The notes: generated by a model from the sequence alone, not told the origin. Counted from the stretch's first letter, positions 1 through 7,691 are shown. The stretch is 16,575 nt of DNA from RGDT01 sp964630925 (GCA_964630925.1 CAZVZK010000196.1:1-16575), one strand, 5' to 3'. Made by a program: numbers and translations.

Positions 1-177
1 TATCTCGCTCAGGGCACTACTGTTATAGCGATGTCAAGCCACCTTGGAAGGGGTGGTCCCAATGCCGCCATGACCGCCGGCATCTCAACCCGCCGGCATC
101 CCGACACGAACGTCCGCTGTGCATTCACCCTGCACCGGCCCGAGGTCGTCGCCGGCAGCAAGGACGATGACTCCTAA
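1..177 (+). CDS. Possible 3' end of an unidentified gene entering from the left edge
   Basis: Frame 1 is open from the first base to a TAA at 175-177, giving 58 residues without a start in the window; an internal ATG lies at 70. The third codon positions change character: they are mixed up to about base 57 and then almost all G or C to the stop, as in the real genes here, which mildly favours coding for the second part. The peptide contains SSHLGRGG followed by PNAAMTAGIS and ends in GSKDDDS. I do not recognise the family. It would converge on the kinase gene with 13 bases between the stop codons. A non-coding reading is equally possible. Confidence 0.25.
   Translation, partial: YLAQGTTVIAMSSHLGRGGPNAAMTAGISTRRHPDTNVRCAFTLHRPEVVAGSKDDDS
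36..52 (+). repeat. Left member of a 17-base inverted pair near the window ends
   Basis: AAGCCACCTTGGAAGGG. Its partner, on the minus strand at 16544-16560, reads AAGTCACCTTGGAAGGG, one mismatch. Both occur in sequence where a reading frame is uncertain. Confidence 0.5.
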
Positions 178-190
178 CCCTGAAATGCGG

Positions 191-3100
191 TCAGTCCGGG
201 TTGAAGCACACGCGAAAGCCGGAGACGAAGCCACGTCCCACACAATCGGTGGGGAATGCGTTACGAGACGCGGCGCGGCAGCGCCAGGCATCGCTGACAT
301 AGGACCCGCCACGCAGCACTTTCTTGGTGCCCTCCTCCGGGCCTGTCGGGTCGGCCTGCTCGCCGGCGGTGTACGGCCCGTGCCAGTCGGAGCACCACTC
401 CCAGACGTTGCCGTGCATGTCGTGTAGCCCCCACGCATTGGGCTTCTTCTTCCCGACGGGGTGCGGTTGCAGCTTCCAATTTGTGATGGACCAACCGACT
501 TCTCCGATGCACCCTTCGCCGTCGCCGTTGTAGTAGTCGGTGGTGGTGCCTGCCCGGCAGGCGTACTCCCACTCCGCCTCAGTGGGTAGGCGTCCTGCTT
601 TCTGAATGAGATTCTTCAGCCTTACGAGAAATGCCTGCGCCTCATCCCAGGAGACGGGTTCGACCGCCAGGTCGTCGCTCTTGATCCGATGGGGGTGGCT
701 GGGGCGGTTGTCGCTGCCCATGACCCAGGCCCACTCGGCCTGTGTGACGGGGTAGATGCCCATGTAGAAGCCCTTGGTGATGGTCACCTTGTGCATGGGT
801 TTCTCGTCGTCGGACTTGTCGCTGCCCATCATGAACCAGCCGGGCGGGATCCAGGCGAACTTCATCTTGTCAATGGTCAGTATATCGCCCGGACTCAATA
901 CCGTTGACGACGATTGCTGCTCGGCCAGCCACTTGTCCCGTGCCGCCTCCAGTGCCTCGCGGACTGCGTCCTCCTCCATTGGCCAGAACCAGCCGTCCCG
1001 CCGCAACTCGGCCAGCAACTCGCGCCACTGGCCGAACTCCCAGTGGCCTTTCATCCGCTCGACCCACTCCCCCGCCAGTCCGTCGGCCACCCACATCTTG
1101 AGGTTCTCCGCCGCCCGGACCGCGGCCTCGACCTCGACTCGATTGTTTAGCCAGTTGTTCCGTGCCGCCGCCAGCGCCTCACGGACCGCCTGCTCGACCT
1201 CGGCCCAATCCCCCCTTATCGGCCTGAAATGATCATACCGGAGCATGATAAGCAACTCGTGCAAGTTGTCGTGGTCCCAATTCCCCTTCATGTTCGTGAC
1301 CCACACCAGCGGCTCAGCCGACGCCAGCCACCGTTCCAGGTTCTCCGCCGACTGAGGGTCCAAGTTGCGCCAGAGCCTCTCGGCATTGGCCCCCCCTGTC
1401 CGTTTCACTGGCGCTGGCTTCACCGGCTCGGGCTCCTCTACCGTGGTGCCCGAAGGCTCGCACATGTCGTCGGCGAGGAGGCCGCCCTGTTGGAGCCAAC
1501 TCACCGGGGCCGCCTTGCCCTCCAGGCCGTCCAGACCCTTCAGAACCTCGGTGAAGTCCTTCAGCCGGTCGATCAGCTCATCCATCGTTGCCGCGTCGAG
1601 CAACTCCTGAATCGGCCCGCGCACGTCGTCGGGCAGCCGCTTCCAGTGCGGGCCGCGCACCTCCGTCGTCTTGAACAGGAGCCACTGACACGTCTTGCCC
1701 CAGGCGTAGACATCGGAGTACGGCCCAGGACGCACGCCCGGCAGCCGGCCCTTCTGCTCGGGCGGGGCGAAGTCGATGCTGCCCGTCAGGCTGCGGCCCC
1801 GCGCCGTGGACATCAGCGCCTGACCCGCCATCGCCTGCGCCTCGTGGCGCACCGCGAGGCCGAAGTCGATGACGCGCACGTCCCACGCATCTCCGACACG
1901 CCGGGCCATGACGTTGCCGGGCTTGAGGTCGCGGTGCAGGACGCTCTTGCCGTGGGCGTCGCGCAGCGCCTCGGCCATCTGGCGGGCCACGGCCAGCAGA
2001 TCCGGCACGGCCAGCGGGCCGTCGCGATTGACGAGTGTCTCCAGCGTCTCACCGTCGAAGTACTCCATCACGATGAAGGGGCCGCGCCCGGCCCCTGGCC
2101 TGTCGGGGTCGGGCACGGCATAGCCCCAGTGGCTGACGCCGATCACGCGGCTGCCGCCTGACTGGCCGAGCTGCTTCAACACCTTCGCCTCGCGGAACAC
2201 CTCCGCCGGGCCGCGCTCCAGGCCATCGGGCCGCAGGCTCTTGACGGCCACACGCACGGGCCTGCCGTCGTCGCCGTGTTCGTAATGGTCGAGGCACTCG
2301 AACACCGTGCCGAAGCCGCCCGCCCCCAGCACCCGAACCATCTCGTACCGGGCCGTGTCGAACGGGCGGAACCGTGGCCCGTCCAGCCTCACCGCCAGTG
2401 CCAACGACTCCTTCGCGGCGGGCCAGGCCTGCAATTCGCAAGCGTCGCGGTATGCTTTGTAGTGGGCCTCGGCCTCGGCAGCCCGGTCGGCCCTCGCCTT
2501 GGCGAGCCGGGCCGATTCGCGGTGCGCCGCCATCGCCTCCTTGTATTCCCCCGTCGCGTCGAAGAGGGCCGCCATCACATTCGCGTCAGCCACGTCCGAC
2601 GGCAGCGTCCGCAGCCGGTCGCGCAGGTGGCGCAACCGCTCGCGCTCGGCCTCGGTGTTGGCGCTGACGGCGATGGGGGCCTCGGCGGGGGACGGCTGGA
2701 CGCGCAGGGCCTCGCGGAGCTGGCGCATCTCGTTGCGGCACGACTGCAGTTCGCCGAGCATCTCGTCGTTCATCTGCTGGAGCGAATGAAGAACGCGCTC
2801 GCCGCTCAGGCGAACGGCCTGCTCCAGGGCGTCGAAGCCACGGCGCTGGTCGCCGGCCAGGAAGTCCACCTTGTCGAGCAGAAGGCCACGTGATGTCTCG
2901 GCGTCCTTCTCCATCTCACGGCGGAAGAAGAACAGGAAGGCGGACGCGAACAGCGGCACCCCGCCGGGCGGCGTTAGCAGGGCCGCCGCCGCGAGGCTGG
3001 GGGCCTCCTTCTCCAGATCACGCACCAGGCCGACGAGGGCGTCATCAACGGAGCGCACGGCCAACGCCGGGTGCGCCACGAGCGCCGTCGGGTCAGCGGG

Positions 3101-3445
3101 CAGTGGCGGCAACTTGAGGCGGCCCGCCTTGTGCATGGCGTTCCACTCGCGCAGGCAAGAGGCGCGGAAGTTGGGCGGCTTGGCGGTGATGAGGCCGCGT
3201 GCCAGTTCCCGGATGGCCTTGAGGTCGCCATCGCGGCCGAGGTCGCCGAGTTTGCCCCACAGTCCCTCCTCGGCGAGTGCGAGGCTGAGCGCCAGCCAGG
3301 CGCGGTCGTGGGCCAGAGACAGAGCCAGGGGGACGCCGCGCGTGTGGTCGGTGAAACGCTCGGCGGCCCAGCGGGCGAGGCCGTCGGCCTCCAGGCCGGT
3401 GACGCTCTTCAGCGCGAATGCGGCCAACCCGCACAGCATGGACAT
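191..3445 (-). CDS. Serine/threonine protein kinase fused to a C-terminal SUMF1-like (FGE-sulfatase) domain
   Basis: The protein has 1084 residues from the ATG at 3445. A GTG at 3487 would add 14 residues, but the ATG gives the N terminus MSMLCGLAAFALK that I associate with related planctomycete proteins; neither start has a clear Shine-Dalgarno. Order: a helical N-terminal region (about 1-250) with a charged stretch around 220-290; a TPR-like helical segment (about 285-355); a Hanks-type kinase (about 365-625) with glycine loop GAGGFG at 374-379, VAVK lysine at 402, HRDLKPGN at 504-511, DFG at 527-529 and APPEQ at 560-564; a Pro-rich linker; two copies of a Trp-rich module (701-766 and 780-840); and a SUMF1/C-type-lectin-fold domain (about 852-1084) with PTEAEWEYACRAG and WGLHDMHGNVWEW. 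The kinase residues needed for catalysis are present. The SUMF1 part lacks the paired catalytic cysteines that follow the GGS motif in true formylglycine-generating enzymes (here GGSYVSDAWRC), so I infer a binding or sensing module rather than sulfatase maturation. There is no evident transmembrane helix. Its partners are unknown. Confidence 0.93.
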   Translation of the reverse strand: MSMLCGLAAFALKSVTGLEADGLARWAAERFTDHTRGVPLALSLAHDRAWLALSLALAEEGLWGKLGDLGRDGDLKAIRELARGLITAKPPNFRASCLREWNAMHKAGRLKLPPLPADPTALVAHPALAVRSVDDALVGLVRDLEKEAPSLAAAALLTPPGGVPLFASAFLFFFRREMEKDAETSRGLLLDKVDFLAGDQRRGFDALEQAVRLSGERVLHSLQQMNDEMLGELQSCRNEMRQLREALRVQPSPAEAPIAVSANTEAERERLRHLRDRLRTLPSDVADANVMAALFDATGEYKEAMAAHRESARLAKARADRAAEAEAHYKAYRDACELQAWPAAKESLALAVRLDGPRFRPFDTARYEMVRVLGAGGFGTVFECLDHYEHGDDGRPVRVAVKSLRPDGLERGPAEVFREAKVLKQLGQSGGSRVIGVSHWGYAVPDPDRPGAGRGPFIVMEYFDGETLETLVNRDGPLAVPDLLAVARQMAEALRDAHGKSVLHRDLKPGNVMARRVGDAWDVRVIDFGLAVRHEAQAMAGQALMSTARGRSLTGSIDFAPPEQKGRLPGVRPGPYSDVYAWGKTCQWLLFKTTEVRGPHWKRLPDDVRGPIQELLDAATMDELIDRLKDFTEVLKGLDGLEGKAAPVSWLQQGGLLADDMCEPSGTTVEEPEPVKPAPVKRTGGANAERLWRNLDPQSAENLERWLASAEPLVWVTNMKGNWDHDNLHELLIMLRYDHFRPIRGDWAEVEQAVREALAAARNNWLNNRVEVEAAVRAAENLKMWVADGLAGEWVERMKGHWEFGQWRELLAELRRDGWFWPMEEDAVREALEAARDKWLAEQQSSSTVLSPGDILTIDKMKFAWIPPGWFMMGSDKSDDEKPMHKVTITKGFYMGIYPVTQAEWAWVMGSDNRPSHPHRIKSDDLAVEPVSWDEAQAFLVRLKNLIQKAGRLPTEAEWEYACRAGTTTDYYNGDGEGCIGEVGWSITNWKLQPHPVGKKKPNAWGLHDMHGNVWEWCSDWHGPYTAGEQADPTGPEEGTKKVLRGGSYVSDAWRCRAASRNAFPTDCVGRGFVSGFRVCFNPD
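926..1345 (-). repeat. Tandem Trp-rich module inside the kinase-SUMF1 gene (two copies)
   Basis: Copy 1 is encoded at 1148-1345 and copy 2 at 926-1108. Both read ENL-x-x-W, then a WV-x-x-MKG-x-W core, a helical ELL-x-x-LR-x-D-G/H segment and an acidic helix AVREAL-x-AAR-x-x-WL. The shared frame is clear (WVTNMKGNW against WVERMKGHW; AVREALAAARNNWL against AVREALEAARDKWL), so an internal duplication of a 60-66 residue unit is likely. I do not recognise the module as a named domain. Confidence 0.75.
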
Positions 3446-3707
3446 GACGGGCACCCTGGACGTGGGGATTGTCGGGCAATTCGCCACCGGCTGGGAGGCA
3501 TTCTACCGGATCGACGCCGCGCCGTGAGCTCGTCGCCGTTCAGGATAATCTCGTCGGGCTTCGGCCCTGGCGGGCCTCAACCGCGACCTACCGGAGCCAG
3601 ACGGCGACGCCCGGGTACGGAAGCCGTCAGTCGGGGAACCTCGTGGAATCAGGGCGACTGCGCTCACCGTCGTCGAAAGTGGCCATCCGGATTCGCCACC
3701 CCTCGGG

Positions 3708-3739
3708 TACACTGCGGCGTGACCGGAGGTGCATCCATG
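3708..3739 (+). promoter_or_regulatory. Promoter-like TACACT, GGAGG Shine-Dalgarno and ATG without a credible gene
   Basis: TACACT at 3708-3713 is preceded by GGG and followed by GGAGG at 3724-3728 and an ATG at 3737. The 23-base gap from the hexamer to the ATG nearly equals the 24-base gap at two real genes in this window. The frame that starts here (MTRDGRHERGPTT) soon loses any protein-like character and merges into the antisense of the downstream gene. It is either a decayed gene start or the signal of a very short product. Confidence 0.35.
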
Positions 3740-3833
3740 ACACGCGACGGCAGACACGAACGCGGGCCGACTACCCTCCCCGGCCACCCGGCGGGCCAGA
3801 AGTGGGCGGCAGGGCGGCGCGTCTGTCACGCTT

Positions 3834-3855
3834 GTATCGGTGATCGTCCGCATCG
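3834..3855 (+). repeat. 22-base direct repeat, copy 1
   Basis: GTATCGGTGATCGTCCGCAT followed by CG. The second copy at 4005-4026 differs by one base (C to T at the 12th position). The copies are 171 bases apart, in the same orientation, in sequence without genes. Confidence 0.6.
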
Positions 3856-4004
3856 ACGCTCAAGAACGGCGACAGTGGCCGGCAGACGCCATCACCCGGC
3901 GTGCCCGTCGGCGCGGATGAGCGTCACCGGCCGATGTGAAACGGATATTTGGCGCGGCCTCCAACGGCAGCATGTGGCACGGACGCGGCCCGGCTGGCAC
4001 CCGA

Positions 4005-4026
4005 GTATCGGTGATTGTCCGCATCG
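4005..4026 (+). repeat. 22-base direct repeat, copy 2
   Basis: Same 22-base unit as at 3834-3855 with a single mismatch. The flanks are not similar beyond the unit. With only two copies it is not an array. Confidence 0.6.
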
Positions 4027-4120
4027 GCAGGATGGCCGCTCCCGTGGGGCGGACCCGCGCTCCTCTACGCTCGCTGGCGCTCGCTGCGAGTCGCGGCTAC
4101 CCCCTCTTCCCCGCTCCGCT

Positions 4121-5329
4121 TCATATCCTCAAAAACACCTTCCGCTTGTACAGCCACACGCAGAACAGCCACAGCACCAGCAGCACCAGCAGCGACGACC
4201 ACAGCGGCCCGTACAGCCCCTCGAACGCCCTCTCCCCCAGGTGCATCCGCCACCGCGACCTCACCCACCCCCCCATCAGCTGGCTCATCACGTACATCGC
4301 GATCGAGTTCATCCCCACCACCACCAGCGGCCACTCCCACCCCCTCCACCCCAGCACGTCGATCACCCCGAAGAACCCCGCCAGCATCAGGAACGTCCAC
4401 CCCGTGCTGTACACCGCCCACGACGGCGTCCAGATCCGCTTCACGATGGGGCAGGCGAATTGACCCATCAGCCACCCGGCCGTCAGACACACCGCGCTCG
4501 CCGCCAGCAGCCACGTGAACTTCGCCACCGCCGTCCTCTCCCCACGCAGCATCTCCCCGGCCATCAGCCCCAGGATCATCGTGATCAGCGACGGCACGAA
4601 GTTCAGCGTCTGATACCCCCCCTCGTTGAACTCGAACGGCGCCGCCCGCGGCAGCCAGTTCAGAAACCACAAATCGAAATGATGCGCCGCGTTCGTGTTC
4701 TTGTTCCAGTGCGCGAACCACCCCGTGTACGGCTCCACGTACGGCGCCTTCTGCACCGACCGCCAGTCGAACCCCTCCGGCGGCAGCGGATACAGCCCGA
4801 AATACAGCGTGTACCCCACCGCGATGGCGGCGATGGCCCCCAACTGCACCCGCCACCCCCGCCCCGCCAGCAGGAACAGGAAGACGTACCCCAGCCCGAT
4901 CTGCGCCAGCACGTTCGGGAAGATCCAGTTCGTCAGCGGCCCCTTGTACCCCGTCATCCCGTCCGGCAGCCGCAGCGGCGACGACAGGAACACCGCCAGC
5001 AGCACCAGCACGGCCGCACGCCACCCCGCGTGCAGGAATTGCCACCCCCACGGGTCGCCCTTGGCCGCCCGCGACGCCAGCGAGAACGGCATGGCCACGC
5101 CGACCATGAACATGAACGACGGCTGGATCAGGTCCCAGAACGCGCACCCCTCCCACGCCACGTGGTCGAACTGATACCCCAAAAAGTCCCACACGGCGCT
5201 CGGCGGGTCCATCTTCTTGCTGATGGCCATCAGCCCCAACCCGCCGGACGCCATCGCCAGCATGATGAAGCCCCGGTAGGCGTCCAGCGACACCAGCCGC
5301 CCCTCGTCCGGCTTCTTCTCTCCGCTCAT
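4121..5329 (-). CDS. DUF5009 / HGSNAT-like multi-pass membrane acyltransferase
   Basis: 402 residues with about ten hydrophobic segments. It begins with RLVSLDAYRGFIMLAM, the typical opening of the DUF5009 and heparan-alpha-glucosaminide N-acetyltransferase group, followed by FDHVAWEGCAFWDLIQPSF, which carries the conserved histidine (H56) and the Asp-Leu-x-x-Pro pattern of that family, then TNWIFPNVLAQIGLGY. Members of the family are membrane proteins, some of which move an acetyl group from cytoplasmic acetyl-CoA to a sugar outside; the substrate here is unknown. The ATG at 5329 overlaps the TGA of the EamA gene in an ATGA sequence, so translation is probably coupled. The lysine-rich C terminus YKRKVF suggests a cytoplasmic end. 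It is the last gene of the operon. Confidence 0.85.
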   Translation of the reverse strand: MSGEKKPDEGRLVSLDAYRGFIMLAMASGGLGLMAISKKMDPPSAVWDFLGYQFDHVAWEGCAFWDLIQPSFMFMVGVAMPFSLASRAAKGDPWGWQFLHAGWRAAVLVLLAVFLSSPLRLPDGMTGYKGPLTNWIFPNVLAQIGLGYVFLFLLAGRGWRVQLGAIAAIAVGYTLYFGLYPLPPEGFDWRSVQKAPYVEPYTGWFAHWNKNTNAAHHFDLWFLNWLPRAAPFEFNEGGYQTLNFVPSLITMILGLMAGEMLRGERTAVAKFTWLLAASAVCLTAGWLMGQFACPIVKRIWTPSWAVYSTGWTFLMLAGFFGVIDVLGWRGWEWPLVVVGMNSIAMYVMSQLMGGWVRSRWRMHLGERAFEGLYGPLWSSLLVLLVLWLFCVWLYKRKVFLRI

Positions 5330-6297
5330 GGCCCCGCCCTCCGCGGCCAGTATCGATACGCCAGCGCCCCCACCACGCACGCCCCGCCCAGCGCCAGCCA
5401 CACGGTGGGACTCTCCCGCCCCGGCGCCACCAGATACGCCCAGACCGGGTTGAGGATAGGCTCCAGCAGCGTCAGCGTCGCGGCCTCCTGCGGCGACACG
5501 TGCCGCAGCCCCCGCGCCATCATCGCGTACGGCAGCCCCATCTGCACCACCCCGAACACCACCAGCAGCCCCACCTGCCCCCACGTCGGCGTCGGCGCCC
5601 CCCACAATAGCGGCAGCAGCACCAGCCCGCCGACGAGGTGGTTGACGACGGTCAGCCACACCGGCGCCGCCTCCCGCTGCGCCCTCAGCCCCAGGATCAC
5701 CCCGGCGAAGAACAGCCCACTCGTCAGCCCCAGCGCCACCGGCAACAGGTTGTTCTCCTCCCACCCGCCCCAGGTGATCAGCCCCACCCCCAGCATCCCC
5801 ACGCCCAGCGCGACGGCCGACCGCCGGTCGGGCCTCTCCCCCATGACCCACACGCCGGCGAGGTACACCCACAAAGGCGCCGTGTACTGGAGCATGACCG
5901 CCGACCCCGACCGCCCGGTGCCGATGGCCGCGATGAACGTCGCGTTCATGATGGCGAAGGACGCCGCCGTCCAGCACATCATCGGGCTGAACGACACGTC
6001 CTTCACCCGGACGAACGGCGCCAGGAACAGCCCGGCGCACAACGCCCGCCCGGCGGCGATCTGCAGGTCGGTCAGTCGCGGCGTGTCCAGCCCGACGATG
6101 TCCGTATCGAGCAGCCGCCGGAACGCCCCTGACAGGCTCCACCCGACGGCGGCGAGGAGGATCAGCAGCCGGGCGGCTGTCCTGTCCCCCTCTCCCTCTG
6201 GTGTCCGGCTCCCTTCTCCCCCCGGCTTTGCGGGGGGAGAGGGGAGGGAGGCTCGCTCAAGTTCGGGGCGGCTGGGAGAGGAGGGCTCTTCCGTCAC
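5326..6297 (-). CDS. EamA/DMT-family drug/metabolite transporter (permease)
   Basis: 323 residues from a GTG at 6297 that overlaps the TGA of the aminotransferase gene (GTGA). About ten transmembrane helices start near residue 42, with the two-fold repeat of the family: QYTAPLWVYLAGVWVMGERP in the first half and EPILNPVWAYLVAPGRESP in the second. The family moves small metabolites, often amino acids or related compounds, across the inner membrane, and the neighbouring aminotransferase fits that. Odd point: residues 18-30, before the first helix, are encoded by a GC-rich palindrome and read as a Pro/Gly-rich stretch without similarity to normal permease N termini. No ATG exists between the palindrome and helix 1, so either the GTG is used or a rarer start lies closer to helix 1. 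Confidence 0.85.
   Translation of the reverse strand: MTEEPSSPSRPELERASLPSPPAKPGGEGSRTPEGEGDRTAARLLILLAAVGWSLSGAFRRLLDTDIVGLDTPRLTDLQIAAGRALCAGLFLAPFVRVKDVSFSPMMCWTAASFAIMNATFIAAIGTGRSGSAVMLQYTAPLWVYLAGVWVMGERPDRRSAVALGVGMLGVGLITWGGWEENNLLPVALGLTSGLFFAGVILGLRAQREAAPVWLTVVNHLVGGLVLLPLLWGAPTPTWGQVGLLVVFGVVQMGLPYAMMARGLRHVSPQEAATLTLLEPILNPVWAYLVAPGRESPTVWLALGGACVVGALAYRYWPRRAGP
6209..6246. repeat. GC-rich palindrome (REP-like) in frame within the permease gene
   Basis: Arms 6209-6224 and 6231-6246 pair over 16 bases with one G-T wobble around the six-base loop GCTTTG. Runs of C on one side and G on the other make it a very stable hairpin. It occupies 38 bases between the start and the first membrane helix of the EamA gene. 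The form resembles dispersed palindromic elements of high-GC bacteria, but the number of copies in this genome is unknown. Confidence 0.65.
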
Positions 6298-7655
6298 AAC
6301 ACTTCTCCGATACTCCGGTCCAGCACCGCCAGCATCTCGCCCAGCTCCCCCTCCGTCGTCACCAGCGGCGGCCCGAACGCCAGCCAGTGCGGGTCGAACC
6401 GGCACAACAGCCCATTCGCCAAAGCCCGCCGCCCGATCCTCTGCCCGATGTTCACCCCAGGAGCGAACGCCCTCTTCGTCTTCACGTCCTCCACGAATTC
6501 GACGCCCATCAACAGCCCCTTGCCCCGGATGTCGCCGATGATCCCGTACTTCCGCGCCAGGGCCTCGAAGCCGGCCCGCAGCTGCTCCCCCCGCGCCCGC
6601 GCGTTGCCGCACAGGTCGCGCTCCACGATCTCGCGCAGCACGGCCAGGCCGGCGGCGCACGAGATCGGGTTGCCCTCGAACGTGTGCCCCTCCACGAAGC
6701 CGGGGTTCGTCTCGGCCGGCCCCCAGAACGTGTCCGCGATGCGCCACGTGCAGATCATCGCCGACAGCGGCGCGTACCCGCCCGACAGCCCCTTCGCCGT
6801 GCACACCACGTCCGGCACGACGCCGAACGTCTCGGCGGCGAACAGGTGCCCCGTCCGCCCCGCGCCCGTGATGATCTCGTCGAAGATCAGCAGCACCCCG
6901 TGCCGGTCGCACTGCTCGCGGAGGATCTTCAAATACTCCGGCGGCGGGTCGATGATCCCGCCCGTGTGCCCGATGGGCTCGACCATGACCGCCGCCACCG
7001 TGGCCGGATCCTCCATCTCGATCACATCGCCGACGAGCGTGGCGCAGGTGATGCCGCACTCCGGGTACTGCTTGCCGAAGGGGCAGCGGTAGCACGTCGG
7101 CGGGAAGACGTGCAGGAACCCGGCGGCCAGCGGCTCGTTGACCGTCTTCCGCCCCTTCAGCCCCGACGCCGACAGCGCCCCCATCGTCGAGCCGTGCCAC
7201 GACAGGTACCGCGTGATGATCTTGTACCGCCCCGGCTCGCCGCGCAGCCGGTGATACTGCCGCGCCAGTTTGATGGCCGCCTCCGTCACCTCGCTGCCGC
7301 CGCACTGGAACTTGACCGCGTCGAGGTCGCCCGGCGCCAGCTCGGCCAGCAGCGTCGCCAGCCGCACGGCGACGGGGTTCGACCCGTGCATGGGCGGCGA
7401 GAAGCACAGCGAATCGAGCTGCTCGCGGATGGCGGCGATGACGCGGCGGTTGTTGTGCCCGACGGACGCGACGTAGATGCCCGACAGGGCGTCGAGGTAG
7501 CGCTTGCCGTCGGCGTCCCAGTAGTGGACGCCGTCGGCGCGGGCCATGAGGAGGGGCGCCTTGGACCACTCGGCCATCTGGTCGCGGATGAAGATGTGGC
7601 GGAGGAAGCGTTCCTCGCTGGCCTGGGCGTCGGTGATGAGGTCGGGGAAGGTCAT
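6294..7655 (-). CDS. Class III (omega) aminotransferase, PLP-dependent
   Basis: 453 residues, the usual length for the family. A PLP-dependent fold type I enzyme: DEIITGAGRTG at 259-269 supplies the aspartate (D259) that holds the pyridine nitrogen, and TAKGLSGGYAPLSA supplies the Schiff-base lysine K288. SWHGSTMGALSASG at 152-165 is the typical aromatic-His-Gly element. It resembles omega-amino acid:pyruvate aminotransferases, but the amino donor cannot be fixed from sequence. A four-cysteine stretch CYRCPFGKQYPECGITC at 188-204 is present, which I recall from a subgroup of these enzymes. Start: the ATG at 7655 has GGAG eight bases upstream. It is first in an operon with a permease, which suggests handling of an amino acid or amine together with its transport. 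Confidence 0.92.
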   Translation of the reverse strand: MTFPDLITDAQASEERFLRHIFIRDQMAEWSKAPLLMARADGVHYWDADGKRYLDALSGIYVASVGHNNRRVIAAIREQLDSLCFSPPMHGSNPVAVRLATLLAELAPGDLDAVKFQCGGSEVTEAAIKLARQYHRLRGEPGRYKIITRYLSWHGSTMGALSASGLKGRKTVNEPLAAGFLHVFPPTCYRCPFGKQYPECGITCATLVGDVIEMEDPATVAAVMVEPIGHTGGIIDPPPEYLKILREQCDRHGVLLIFDEIITGAGRTGHLFAAETFGVVPDVVCTAKGLSGGYAPLSAMICTWRIADTFWGPAETNPGFVEGHTFEGNPISCAAGLAVLREIVERDLCGNARARGEQLRAGFEALARKYGIIGDIRGKGLLMGVEFVEDVKTKRAFAPGVNIGQRIGRRALANGLLCRFDPHWLAFGPPLVTTEGELGEMLAVLDRSIGEVL

Positions 7656-7691
7656 GGCGGGGCTCCGGCGGGGGGAGGCGAGGGTAGGATA

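Larger units (their letters stand above)
3446..4120. other. Gene-poor intergenic region with a repeat pair and an orphan start signal
   Basis: No reading frame here looks like a real protein; the long plus-strand frame crossing it is the antisense of genes on both sides. It contains the upstream region of the kinase gene, a promoter-like and Shine-Dalgarno signal at 3708-3739, a 22-base direct repeat (3834-3855 and 4005-4026), and a GCTCGCTGGCGCTCGCTGCG stretch near 4068-4087 with internal short repeats. It may hold the remains of a lost gene. Confidence 0.5.

Noticed and set aside
10..70. Phosphoglycerate kinase fragment, because of SHLGR
   Set aside because: Only five residues match; the sequence before and after does not follow the phosphoglycerate kinase pattern.
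3834..4026. CRISPR array
   Set aside because: Only two copies of the 22-base unit, 171 bases apart, with no regular spacers and no cas genes.
3071..6541. Plus-strand open frame of more than 1100 codons
   Set aside because: It runs antisense through the kinase gene, the gene-poor gap, the DUF5009 gene and the permease. Its product is an Arg/Pro/His-rich string without domains; long empty frames are expected in DNA this rich in G and C.
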